Shown here one piece after another: positions 56,512-64,000 of a stretch of 64,000 nt of DNA (positions within the stretch are counted from its first letter, which is position 1; each line of letters begins with the position of its first letter). Made by a program: the position numbers and the translations under genes. The notes under the pieces were generated by a model that was given only the letters and a program-made list of their open reading frames with translations, had not been told where the DNA came from and ran no database searches. The DNA lies in assembly GCF_019428685.1 (NCBI RefSeq), contig NZ_CP080095.1, forward strand, positions 3,286,001-3,350,000. The letters are read 5' to 3'. The DNA is from Paraburkholderia edwinii (GTDB lineage Bacteria > Pseudomonadota > Gammaproteobacteria > Burkholderiales > Burkholderiaceae).

Positions 56512-57660
56512 TCAGCCGGGATGCTGTTGCGCGGCGGCGACCTTGGTCAGGAAGGCGCCGATTTCGCGATTCTGGAAATCGACCTCCGGTTGCGTGACGC
56601 CGGCCGCCGAAAAATGACCGGATGGCCAGCGCGGCTCGATCGACTCGAATTGCGCGCCATGCACATAGCGCGCGACTTCAAGTGCCTCCGGCTCCGGATT
56701 CAGCAGATCGCCGACGCCCGCCAGCACCAGCATGCGCGCGCGGATCGAGCGCAGCGCCTGATGATAGTCGCCGTTGAAGCCCGGCGTCGTGCCGAGATCG
56801 TGTGCGTCGTAGGCCCAAGTCTGGTAGATCCAGTTGCGCGCGTCGAAGTTTTTCCAGCTGCTGTCCTGCGTCTTGCGCAGCCACTGCGCGGCTTCGTTCT
56901 GCCCGGGGCCGTTATGTGCGGCGCCGTCGTCCGGCGTGGTGTTCTTCATCAGCTCGGGCGTGCGCGTGATCAGCGCGAGCGTGCCGGCCCACAGCCGCAT
57001 CCCCTTCTCCGGCTCGGTTCCCTGCCGGTAATGGCCGTCGTCCCATGCCGGGTCGCTCATGATTTCCTGGCGCGTCAGCTCGAGCACCGTCTTCGTCCAG
57101 GGCGGCGTGCGGCCAAGCGGCACGATCGGCACCAGCGCATCCATCATGTCCGGATGGCTCACGCCCCATTGCAGCGTCTGCATACCGCCCATCGATGCGC
57201 CCACGACTGCGAACAGATGCGTCACGCCGAACTTGCCGGTCACGAGCCGGTACTGCGACTCGACCATGTCGCGGATCGCGAAGCGCGGAAACGCCATGCC
57301 GGGCTGCTTCACGCTATTCGACGGCGAGGTGCTGAGGCCGTTGCCGATCGCGTCGGTCGTGATGATGAAGTAGCGGTTCGTGTCGAGCGCTTTGCCCGGT
57401 CCGATCAGATAGTCGAGACGGTGGTGCGTGCCGCCGATCGCGGTCACCATCAGAATCGCGTTCGATTTGTCCGCGTTGAGCGTGCCGTAGGTTTCATATG
57501 AGATCGAGAAGTCGTCGATCGACTGCCCGCTTTCCAGCGGCAAATCGCCTTCCGCATAGCTGCCGGCCTGGCCGCCGGGCGGCTGCGGCATCTGTGCGTG
57601 CGCAGTGCCGGCAAGGCCGGCGATGATGGCGAATGCAAATAGCTGGCGGGTGAAGCGCAT
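56512..57660 (-). CDS. Exported alpha/beta hydrolase of the homoserine acetyltransferase (MetX) type
   Basis: A 382-residue protein with a clear Sec signal peptide (MRFTRQLFAFAIIAGLAGTAHA). The MetX-like alpha/beta fold has its nucleophile in VVGASMGGMQ (about residue 147), acid in GVGDLLNPEPE and His in WPSGHFSAAG. True MetX enzymes are cytoplasmic, so this exported relative is probably a hydrolase of unknown substrate rather than a methionine-pathway enzyme. GGAG precedes the ATG. It lies 192 bp downstream of the AAA ATPase gene on the same strand. Confidence 0.88.
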   Translation of the reverse strand: MRFTRQLFAFAIIAGLAGTAHAQMPQPPGGQAGSYAEGDLPLESGQSIDDFSISYETYGTLNADKSNAILMVTAIGGTHHRLDYLIGPGKALDTNRYFIITTDAIGNGLSTSPSNSVKQPGMAFPRFAIRDMVESQYRLVTGKFGVTHLFAVVGASMGGMQTLQWGVSHPDMMDALVPIVPLGRTPPWTKTVLELTRQEIMSDPAWDDGHYRQGTEPEKGMRLWAGTLALITRTPELMKNTTPDDGAAHNGPGQNEAAQWLRKTQDSSWKNFDARNWIYQTWAYDAHDLGTTPGFNGDYHQALRSIRARMLVLAGVGDLLNPEPEALEVARYVHGAQFESIEPRWPSGHFSAAGVTQPEVDFQNREIGAFLTKVAAAQQHPG

Positions 57661-57852
57661 GCAAGTGTCTCCGTTCCTGTTTGGTGTTTGACATCGATGT
57701 CAGACAGTCGAAAGCCGTCGTGGCGACGGCCTCGCGGATTGTCCCATTCGATGCGATTGTCTGCAGGACGGCGGGCAATGCGTGGTGGTGCGGCGGTGCA
57801 GTGCAGTGCGGTTGGGGTGACGTGCGATATGTCTCGCGGGCGTTGCGCGTGC

Positions 57853-59475
57853 TTACGGATGTCCGCGGAACAGCGCGCACAGACGAAAGACGTCTTCGCT
57901 CATCGGCAGCTGTTTCGCCTTGCAGTAGCGTGTTGCGAGCTTCAGCAGTTCCTTGATGTCGCGGCCGCTTGCTTTCGGATATCGAACCGTCAGTTCTTCG
58001 ATCAGCGCGTCGTCAAGCCCGGCGCCGAACTGCTCGGCCAGCAGTTTCCATAGTAGCCTGGCATCGGCTTTCGACGGTATTTCATAGTGGATCGTCGCGA
58101 TGCAACGCGACAGGATCGCATCGTCGACATCGCCGATGCGGTTGGTCGTCATGAACATCAGGCCGTTGAAGTACTCGAGCGTGCGCAGGAACTCGGCGAC
58201 GATCGCGTTGTGCTCGAGATCGTTGTCACGACGGCGGATATACACGTCGGCTTCGTCGAGCAACAGGATCGCATCCCAGCGCATCGCGCGGCGCAGCACG
58301 CCGGTCAGCGCCGCGCCGACCGATGCGGCCGTCGTGCCGAGCTGCCCCGAATGCACGCGGTACAGCGGCTTGCCGACCACCTCCGAATAGATTTCGGCCG
58401 TCAGCGTTTTGCCAAGACCCGGCGAGCCCTGACACAGAATGGTCGTGCCGCCCGACTTGCCCGCGACGAAATCCTGCACGAGCACGTTGAGGTCCGAGGT
58501 CAGGATATCGATCAGATCGCGATGGTCGCCGGGCAGCACAAGCTTGTCGCGCAGCTCGGGCTGATAGCGATAGACGCTCAGATGCTGCACGTGCGCCCAG
58601 ATGTTCTTGTGCCATTCGAGGTGGAACAGGTGCACGTAGCAATGCAGCGGAATTCTGTCGAAGCCGCTTTCGATGCCGGCATTGCGCCAGAAGCTCGGGT
58701 CGCAGGTCATCTCGAAGCGGCGTTCGAGCGGCTCTTCATCGTTGACACACTTCGCCGTCACGCCATCGACGATTCGCGCGAGTTCGGGCGTCCCTTTCGC
58801 GTCCATCGTGAAGACCGCCTTGGTCACGAGAAACTGCTTGCCGAAGCGGCGCTGGTACTGCAGGAAACGCTGCGCGTGCTGCTCGTATTCGCGCTTGAAC
58901 TCCGGGCATTCCTTGTAGAAGCCGAACTCGGCGAGCAGTTCGGGAATCGTGCGGTCGACGATGTCGCTGCGGTTCAGCATCAACGACGTCGTCATGCCGG
59001 AGCGGCGCTTGCTGTAGTCGGTTTGCTCCGAGTTGGCAGACTGCATCGTGTTCGCGACCATATCGACGACCACGTACGGGTTGCCCTGCTCCGGCTCGAC
59101 GTAACGCATGCGATGCACGAGCCAGGGCAAGAGTATGCCGTCCTTGTTGCGGCGGTAGAGCCACCCGTCGATCGCGTCGCGCGACAGATACGCGATGAGG
59201 CCCGGCACCAGCTGATCGAGCGACGGAATCAGGCGCGCCTGCGGCGCGTTGTGGATGCCGTCGAGCGCGAGCATCTGGAACATCAGGCCGCGGTCGTCCT
59301 GCGTCTTGCTCAGCATGTACAGCGAATTCAGCGACTGCGCATCGAAGAGCTTGCTCGACACGATCATGTTGCCGTGACAGATACCGTGCGCTTCCAGTTG
59401 CTTCGCAAGCGGCGAGCTCGTTCCAATCATGCCGAGCAGCGGATGAATCAGCGATTCCGGTATTTCAAAGTCCAT
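57853..59475 (-). CDS. AAA-family ATPase with a long unassigned N-terminal domain
   Basis: A 540-residue cytoplasmic protein. Residues 1-330 show no family I can name (for example HGICHGNMIVSSKLFDAQSLNSLYMLSK). The C-terminal 210 residues are an AAA domain: Walker A GSPGLGKT (about 350-357), Walker B ILLLDEADVYI (about 405-415), sensor FMTTNR (about 442) and Arg finger candidate DAILSRCIATI. Such proteins remodel other proteins. The start at 59475 is set by GGGAGA upstream. No adjacent gene obviously shares its pathway, so partner and function are unknown. Confidence 0.82.
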   Translation of the reverse strand: MDFEIPESLIHPLLGMIGTSSPLAKQLEAHGICHGNMIVSSKLFDAQSLNSLYMLSKTQDDRGLMFQMLALDGIHNAPQARLIPSLDQLVPGLIAYLSRDAIDGWLYRRNKDGILLPWLVHRMRYVEPEQGNPYVVVDMVANTMQSANSEQTDYSKRRSGMTTSLMLNRSDIVDRTIPELLAEFGFYKECPEFKREYEQHAQRFLQYQRRFGKQFLVTKAVFTMDAKGTPELARIVDGVTAKCVNDEEPLERRFEMTCDPSFWRNAGIESGFDRIPLHCYVHLFHLEWHKNIWAHVQHLSVYRYQPELRDKLVLPGDHRDLIDILTSDLNVLVQDFVAGKSGGTTILCQGSPGLGKTLTAEIYSEVVGKPLYRVHSGQLGTTAASVGAALTGVLRRAMRWDAILLLDEADVYIRRRDNDLEHNAIVAEFLRTLEYFNGLMFMTTNRIGDVDDAILSRCIATIHYEIPSKADARLLWKLLAEQFGAGLDDALIEELTVRYPKASGRDIKELLKLATRYCKAKQLPMSEDVFRLCALFRGHP

Positions 59476-59583
59476 TCGTGTGTCTCCCGATCGCGAGCGT
59501 GTGTGCGGATGCGCGTGTTTCTGCACGCTCGGGATCGCTGGTTGTCATTGCGCTTGTTGCTTTGACTGTTGCTTTGACTGTTG

Positions 59584-60273
59584 CTACGCGTGTTGCTTCA
59601 GAAAGAACTCTACCGCGCGTTCGACGACCGGCGGCTGAATTGCATGCAGTCCGTTGAACTCGACGTATTCGACGTCGTAGCCCGCAGCCTTGAGCTTCGC
59701 CGCATTCGCGCGGCCGCTCGTGGCGATCGGCAACTGTTCGTCTTCGAGACCGTGCGCGATAAACACTTTGGGCGTCCCCTCCTGGATGAAGATCGAGAAG
59801 AAGCCGCCCGAAAACGCGATCACGTGACTCGCGATATCGCCGTTCGTGACGCCGATCGACAGCGCGTAGCTTGCGCCGTCCGAAAAACCCGCGAAGGCCA
59901 GATGGCGACGGTCAACCCGGTAACGCGAAGTGACCTCCGTCAGCGCCTGATGCAGACGCTCGAGGTCCGGGCCATTGCCGCCGATCACGAGGTCCCACGT
60001 CGGATAAGTCGAATGCGGGGCAAGCACGAGAAAACCATGTTGCTGCGCGTGGAGTTCGATGAAGGGCAGCACCTTCTCCGGAAAGCCGCCAGCGCCATGG
60101 AACATGACGAAGAGCGGCACGGGGTCGCTGATTTCGCTCAGGCTGTCGGGGACGAAGAGCACGGCGTCGCGGTCTTCGACGAGACCAAGGCGGTGGCGCC
60201 CCGGCGGCAATGGGCCTTTGAACGGCTCAGCGGGCGTGAACGACAAACGGCCGAGCAACGACGGATCGAGCAT
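59584..60273 (-). CDS. Alpha/beta hydrolase, PHB-depolymerase/carboxylesterase-like
   Basis: A 229-residue hydrolase without signal peptide. Oxyanion segment FVMFHGAGGFPEKV, nucleophile in FAGFSDGASYAL (about 138), Asp in AHGLEDEQLPI and His in FNGLHAIQPP complete a Ser-Asp-His triad. The family is the small phospholipase/carboxylesterase-like group. A 17-base perfect palindrome sits 25 bp upstream of the start, pointing to control by a repressor. The frame extends 77 codons upstream across the palindrome but without a binding site; ATG at 60273 gives the family-like MLDPSLLGRL. Confidence 0.85.
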   Translation of the reverse strand: MLDPSLLGRLSFTPAEPFKGPLPPGRHRLGLVEDRDAVLFVPDSLSEISDPVPLFVMFHGAGGFPEKVLPFIELHAQQHGFLVLAPHSTYPTWDLVIGGNGPDLERLHQALTEVTSRYRVDRRHLAFAGFSDGASYALSIGVTNGDIASHVIAFSGGFFSIFIQEGTPKVFIAHGLEDEQLPIATSGRANAAKLKAAGYDVEYVEFNGLHAIQPPVVERAVEFFLKQHA

Positions 60274-60297
60274 GGTGGACCTGAACAGGGACAGACC

Positions 60298-60314
60298 TGA
60301 TATATGATATATCA
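60298..60314. promoter_or_regulatory. Perfect palindrome, likely operator of the esterase gene
   Basis: TGATATATGATATATCA: eight-base arms around a central base. It is strikingly AT-rich for this genome and lies 25-41 bp upstream of the esterase start, about where a -10 region would be. The regulator is unknown. Confidence 0.6.
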
Positions 60315-60500
60315 CGCATTGCGGAGATGGGGTGAAAAGCGGTGGGAGTTGGTGTTTACGCCAAGGCCTGATGTGCTTATAGAAGCGAAGTGGCTGGCGC
60401 TTGACATCGCTGTCCAAGATCGATGTTGGGTCGCGACGGGATCGCGTGCGCGAGGTTTCTGCGATGCGATAGAGTCGCGCACGCAGAAACAAAAGCACAA

Positions 60501-60536
60501 ACAAAAACCCGCGTCAGTGATTCACTGACGCGGGTT
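60501..60536 (-). terminator. Intrinsic terminator after tRNA-Pro
   Basis: Minus-strand stem AACCCGCGTCAGTGA / TCACTGACGCGGGTT followed by TTTGTTTG, 8 bp after the tRNA CCA end. Confidence 0.9.
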
Positions 60537-60543
60537 CGATATC

Positions 60544-60620
<77 letters not shown>

Positions 60621-60699
60621 AAAGCTGGCAAGTATAACAGACACTCCGCGCGCTGAGCATCATTCCGGTACTTCATATCGACATCGTCAAACGCGATGC

Positions 60700-61098
60700 T
60701 CAATGTCCAAGCAGATCGATCACGTGCAGCAACTCCTTGCGCAACTGATCGACATCGACCGTCGCCATCGACTGCGTGACGACCGGCGCCTCAGCCTCTT
60801 CACGTTCCTCCGCTTCGCGTTGCGCGCCGCCATGCGAATCGAGGCGATTGCGCGCGCCGTTGATCGTGAAGCCCTGCTCGTACAGCAACTCGCGAATCCG
60901 GCGAATCAGCAGCACTTCATGATGCTGGTAGTACCGGCGATTGCCCCGCCGCTTGACCGGCCGCAACTGCGTGAACTCCTGCTCCCAGTAACGCAGCACA
61001 TGCGGCTTCACGCCGCACAGTTCGCTCACTTCGCCAATCGTGAAATAGCGCTTGGCGGGAATCGGAGGCAAGACGACTTTTTCGATCGTCGCTGTCAT
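60700..61098 (-). CDS. MerR-family transcriptional regulator (ihfA-linked type)
   Basis: A 132-residue DNA-binding protein with a MerR HTH (KRYFTIGEVSELCGVKPHVLRYWEQEFTQLRPVKRRGNRRYYQHHEVLLIRRIRELLYEQGFTINGARNRL, about residues 15-85). The C-terminus has a Glu-rich part and a short helix instead of a metal-binding loop, so it is not a classical metal sensor. It follows ihfA by 69 bp. This small MerR protein is a standard neighbour of pheT-ihfA in proteobacteria, with no well-defined role. Confidence 0.92.
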   Translation of the reverse strand: MTATIEKVVLPPIPAKRYFTIGEVSELCGVKPHVLRYWEQEFTQLRPVKRRGNRRYYQHHEVLLIRRIRELLYEQGFTINGARNRLDSHGGAQREAEEREEAEAPVVTQSMATVDVDQLRKELLHVIDLLGH

Positions 61099-61167
61099 CG
61101 TCAGTTAGCCGTCTTGGTGGGTTGCGCGGGAACGCGCGCGTCTCGATTATTATCGATCGCCTATCGA

Positions 61168-61578
61168 TCAGCGCGTCAGACTGGCCTCGGCGCCGTTTTC
61201 AACGATCGCCTTCAGCTTCTGGCTTGCATGAAACGTGACGACGCGGCGCGCGGCAATGGGAATCGCCTCGCCGGTCTTCGGATTCCGGCCGGGACGCTGC
61301 GGCTTGTCGCGCAGCTGAAAATTGCCGAAGCCCGACAGCTTCACGCTGTCGCCGCCTTCGAGCGCGTCGCGGATCACTTCGAAGAACGCTTCGACCATGT
61401 CCTTCGCTTCGCGCTTGTTGAGCCCGACATTGTCGAACAGCAACTCGGCAAGTTCGGCCTTCGTCAGCGTCGGCGTTTCGCCCGACGCGCCGGCAGATGA
61501 TGTCGGGATATCGCGAATCATGGCGCTACGTTGCGCCGTAAGAAGGGCTTCGAAATCACTCGAGTTCATTTCATTCAT
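61168..61578 (-). CDS. ihfA: Integration host factor alpha subunit
   Basis: A 136-residue DNA-bending protein that works as a heterodimer with IhfB. The core is typical ([87 protein letters not shown]); the PGRNPKTGE arm inserts into the minor groove. A 35-residue N-terminal extension before the core is usual in Burkholderiaceae. MNEMNSS at 61578 matches related proteins, but no ribosome binding site is visible, and the next ATG at 61569 is also possible. It follows pheT by 105 bp. Confidence 0.95.
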   Translation of the reverse strand: MNEMNSSDFEALLTAQRSAMIRDIPTSSAGASGETPTLTKAELAELLFDNVGLNKREAKDMVEAFFEVIRDALEGGDSVKLSGFGNFQLRDKPQRPGRNPKTGEAIPIAARRVVTFHASQKLKAIVENGAEASLTR

Positions 61579-61683
61579 ATCTATCAAATGGCGCGCAAAC
61601 TGAAACGGAGAGTGCGGGAACAACCGGAGGAACAACCAAAGAAACAACCCGGGAGGCCACCGCAATAACCCCCTCCCTGCGGG

Positions 61684-64000
61684 TTATCCACGCAACCGTG
61701 CGCCATATGCTCGAGCCAGACGATCCACCAGGGTTTGAATGGCCAGATCGACCGTTTCGTCCTGAAGGGTTCCCCCAGTATCTTGCAAGGTCACACGGAA
61801 CGCAAGGCTTTTCTCGTGGGCTGCCAGCCCACCGGAAGTACTTGATTTTGGACGAAATTCATCGAAAAGTGCAACCCTCTGAACGGTCTTGCAAGCGTCG
61901 TCGGAAAGGGCCGTTTGCATCGTGTCGAGCAGCGCCTGAACTTCGATTTTCTGGTCGACCACGACCGCGATATCGCGCCTCACGGGCGGAAATTTCGAGA
62001 CTTCGGTCGGGCTCGGCAGCTCGCGCCGCATCAAGGCTTCGGCCTCGATCTCGAACAGCATCGGTGCATGCGGCAAGTCGTATTTCTGCATCCAGCGCGG
62101 ATGCAGTTCGCCGATCCAGCCGACCGCGCGTCCGTCGAGCTCGATGCGCGCGCTGCGGCCCGGATGCAGCGCCGGGTGCTCCGCCTTCACGAAGCGCGCC
62201 ACCGATGCGAGCGCCGGGCTCAGCAGCGCCTCGACGTCGCCTTTCATATCGAAGAAGTCGACCGCGCGCGTGGCCACGCCCCACTGCTCTTCGCACACCG
62301 GACCATAGGCAAGCGCGCCCAGCATCTTCGGTTGCGCGAAGCCTTCGACGGTCATCTCGCCCGCTGCAATCTTGGGGTCATGCAGAAACACGCGGCCCGC
62401 TTCGAACACGCGGATGCGATCCGCGCGACGGTTCAGGTTATGGCGCAGCACGTTGATGAGGCTGCCGAAGAGCGTGGTACGCATCACCGACAGCTGGCTC
62501 GCGATCGGATTGACGAGTCGCACCGGATTGCTGTTGCCCGCGAAATCCTGCTCCCACTCGGCGTCGACGAAGCTGAAGTTGATCGTCTCCGCATAATCGC
62601 GCGCGGCAAGCGCGTGGCGCAGCGCATGGATCGAGCGGCGCGTTTCGTTGGTCGCGCGCATTTCGCTCTTCGCAACCGGCGGACGCGCGGGAATCTTTTC
62701 GAAGCCGTAGATGCGCGCGACTTCCTCGATCAGGTCTTCTTCAATTTCGATATCGAAGCGATACGGCGGCGGCATCACCGAGAACGTATCGCCATCGCGC
62801 TGATAGTCGAGGCCGAGGCGGGTAAAGATATCCGCGATCTCGTCGGCGCCGATCGCGATGCCGATAATTCGCTGCGCACGCGCGACGCGCATCTTCACCG
62901 GCGCACGCGTCGGCACATTGACGGTCTGATCGTCGATCGGGCCGGCCTGTCCGCCGCAGATGTCGAGAATCAGCTGCGTGATGCGCTCGATGTGCTCGAC
63001 TGTCGTCGAGTAGTCGACACCGCGCTCGAAACGATGGCCGGCGTCGGTCGAGAAGTTGTAGCGGCGCGAGCGGCCGCGAATGCTATCGGGCCACCAGAAC
63101 GCCGCTTCAAGATAAATGTTCGTCGTATCGAGCGTGACCGACGTGCTGTCGCCGCCCATGATGCCCGCGAGACTTTCGATATGGCGATCGTCGGCAATCA
63201 CGCCGACCGTTTCGTCCACTTCGACGGTGTTGCCGTTGAGCAGCTTCAGCGACTCGCCGCGCTTGCCCCAGCGCACGTCCATCGAACCGTGAATCTTGTC
63301 GAGATCGAACACGTGCGACGGACGGCCGAGTTCAAGCATCACGTAGTTCGAGATATCGACGAGCGCCGAAATGCTGCGCTGGCCCGAACGTTCGAGACGC
63401 TCGACCATCCATTGCGGCGACTTCGCGCGCGCGTTCACGCCGCGAATCACGCGGCCCGAGAAACGGCCGCACAGGTCGGGCGCGGAAATCTTCACGGGCA
63501 GCGTTTCGTTCAGCGCAACCGGCGCCGGCTTGATGTCGACCGGTTTGAGCGGCGCGCCGGTAATCGCAGCGGTCTCGCGCGCAATGCCGAATACCGACAG
63601 ACAGTCCGCCTTGTTCGGCGTCAGTTTGACTTCGAAAATCGTATCGTCGAGCTTCAGCGTCTCTCGGATGTCCTGGCCGATCGGCGTATCTTCAGGCAGG
63701 ATCAGAAGACCGCTGTGGTCTTCCGAAAGCTTCAGCTCGCGTGCCGAACACAGCATGCCCTGACTCTCGACGCCGCGCAGCTTCGACAGCTTGATCGCGA
63801 AAGGCGCGCCGCCCTCTTCGGCCGGCGGCAGTTGCGCGCCGACCAGCGCGACCGGCACCTTGATGCCCGGCGACACATTCGGCGCACCGCACACGATGTT
63901 CAGCGTCGCACCGGTGCCCGCGTCGACCTGGCAGACGTTGAGCTTATCCGCGTCCGGGTGCTTGACCACCTCGAGCACGCGGCCGACGACGATCTTCGAT
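61684..64000 (-). CDS. pheT: Phenylalanyl-tRNA synthetase beta subunit (5' end outside window)
   Basis: The frame is open to the right edge, where it reads [28 protein letters not shown], the tRNA-binding OB domain that normally starts near residue 40. So about 40 N-terminal residues are missing. Visible domains in order: tRNA_bind, B3/B4 editing (residues around [25 protein letters not shown]), B5, the catalytic-core-like domain ([24 protein letters not shown]) and the C-terminal FDX-ACB domain ([16 protein letters not shown]). It charges tRNA-Phe together with PheS, whose gene should lie just outside the window. Confidence 0.98.
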   Translation of the reverse strand, partial: SKIVVGRVLEVVKHPDADKLNVCQVDAGTGATLNIVCGAPNVSPGIKVPVALVGAQLPPAEEGGAPFAIKLSKLRGVESQGMLCSARELKLSEDHSGLLILPEDTPIGQDIRETLKLDDTIFEVKLTPNKADCLSVFGIARETAAITGAPLKPVDIKPAPVALNETLPVKISAPDLCGRFSGRVIRGVNARAKSPQWMVERLERSGQRSISALVDISNYVMLELGRPSHVFDLDKIHGSMDVRWGKRGESLKLLNGNTVEVDETVGVIADDRHIESLAGIMGGDSTSVTLDTTNIYLEAAFWWPDSIRGRSRRYNFSTDAGHRFERGVDYSTTVEHIERITQLILDICGGQAGPIDDQTVNVPTRAPVKMRVARAQRIIGIAIGADEIADIFTRLGLDYQRDGDTFSVMPPPYRFDIEIEEDLIEEVARIYGFEKIPARPPVAKSEMRATNETRRSIHALRHALAARDYAETINFSFVDAEWEQDFAGNSNPVRLVNPIASQLSVMRTTLFGSLINVLRHNLNRRADRIRVFEAGRVFLHDPKIAAGEMTVEGFAQPKMLGALAYGPVCEEQWGVATRAVDFFDMKGDVEALLSPALASVARFVKAEHPALHPGRSARIELDGRAVGWIGELHPRWMQKYDLPHAPMLFEIEAEALMRRELPSPTEVSKFPPVRRDIAVVVDQKIEVQALLDTMQTALSDDACKTVQRVALFDEFRPKSSTSGGLAAHEKSLAFRVTLQDTGGTLQDETVDLAIQTLVDRLARAYGARLRG

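Noticed and set aside
60700..61098. Metal- or redox-sensing MerR regulator
   Set aside because: It lacks the C-terminal cysteine metal loop and sits in the standard pheT-ihfA neighbourhood.

Overview
The window is about 64 kb of GC-rich chromosomal DNA from a betaproteobacterium of the family Burkholderiaceae, close to Paraburkholderia, Burkholderia, Trinickia or Caballeronia. The support is the pheT-ihfA-MerR-tRNA-Pro block, a double-length UvrA of 1976 residues, a Met/His-rich MXKDX-type repeat protein, the DUF2844-DUF3443 pair, a Burkholderiales-length ThiC behind a TPP riboswitch, and many proteins with typical family matches. I see no insertion sequence, prophage, CRISPR array, integrase or replication origin. 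The accessory character lies in small operons and unusual tandem repeats.

Layout. 1-9.7 kb: a DMT exporter cut by the window edge, an MXKDX protein next to a periplasmic molybdoenzyme/cytochrome b pair, TPP riboswitch and thiC, two small lipoproteins, lactate permease, a second DMT exporter. 9.8-13.3 kb: bamC and a DUF2844/DUF3443 exported pair; the DUF3443 protein carries two pepsin-like D-T/S-G motifs. 13.3-19.2 kb: an OmpA-type lipoprotein and a YadA-like trimeric autotransporter, divergent from an HMW1C-type N-glycosyltransferase (GT41) whose 3' end runs into a frameshifted 15-bp repeat array. 19.2-26 kb: small proteins, a cystine-type amino-acid ABC transporter, an alpha/beta hydrolase, a HigBA toxin-antitoxin pair with its operator, and a YfcG-like glutathione transferase. 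26.1-30.8 kb: a TonB-dependent receptor with its own ExbB-ExbD-TonB behind a near-consensus Zur box. 30.9-37.7 kb: giant UvrA with a TTG start, an SOS (LexA) promoter, and a candidate small RNA just upstream.

38.4-52.1 kb is the most coherent system: a guanidine uptake and degradation regulon. Two guanidine-I (ykkC) riboswitches are present. One precedes an operon of two DUF1989 proteins, guanidine/urea carboxylase, allophanate hydrolase, ABC permease and ATPase. The other precedes a separate gene for the matching substrate-binding protein. Each riboswitch transcript also has a sigma-54 type -24/-12 promoter in the same position, and both transcripts are predicted to begin with the same 12 bases. 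This suggests joint control by nitrogen limitation and guanidine. Between the two arms lies a small operon for a 2-oxoglutarate/Fe(II)-type oxygenase and a TIM-barrel isomerase, divergent from a winged-helix regulator; its link to guanidine is open.

52.2-64 kb: a CHASE-PAS-PAS-GGDEF-EAL protein overlapping a periplasmic solute-binding protein whose signal peptide core is encoded by a 12-bp tandem repeat, an exported MetX-like hydrolase, an orphan AAA ATPase, an esterase behind a perfect palindrome, tRNA-Pro(GGG), a MerR-type regulator, ihfA and pheT (cut by the window edge).

All functional calls come from reading the translated sequence and family knowledge; no database search was run.
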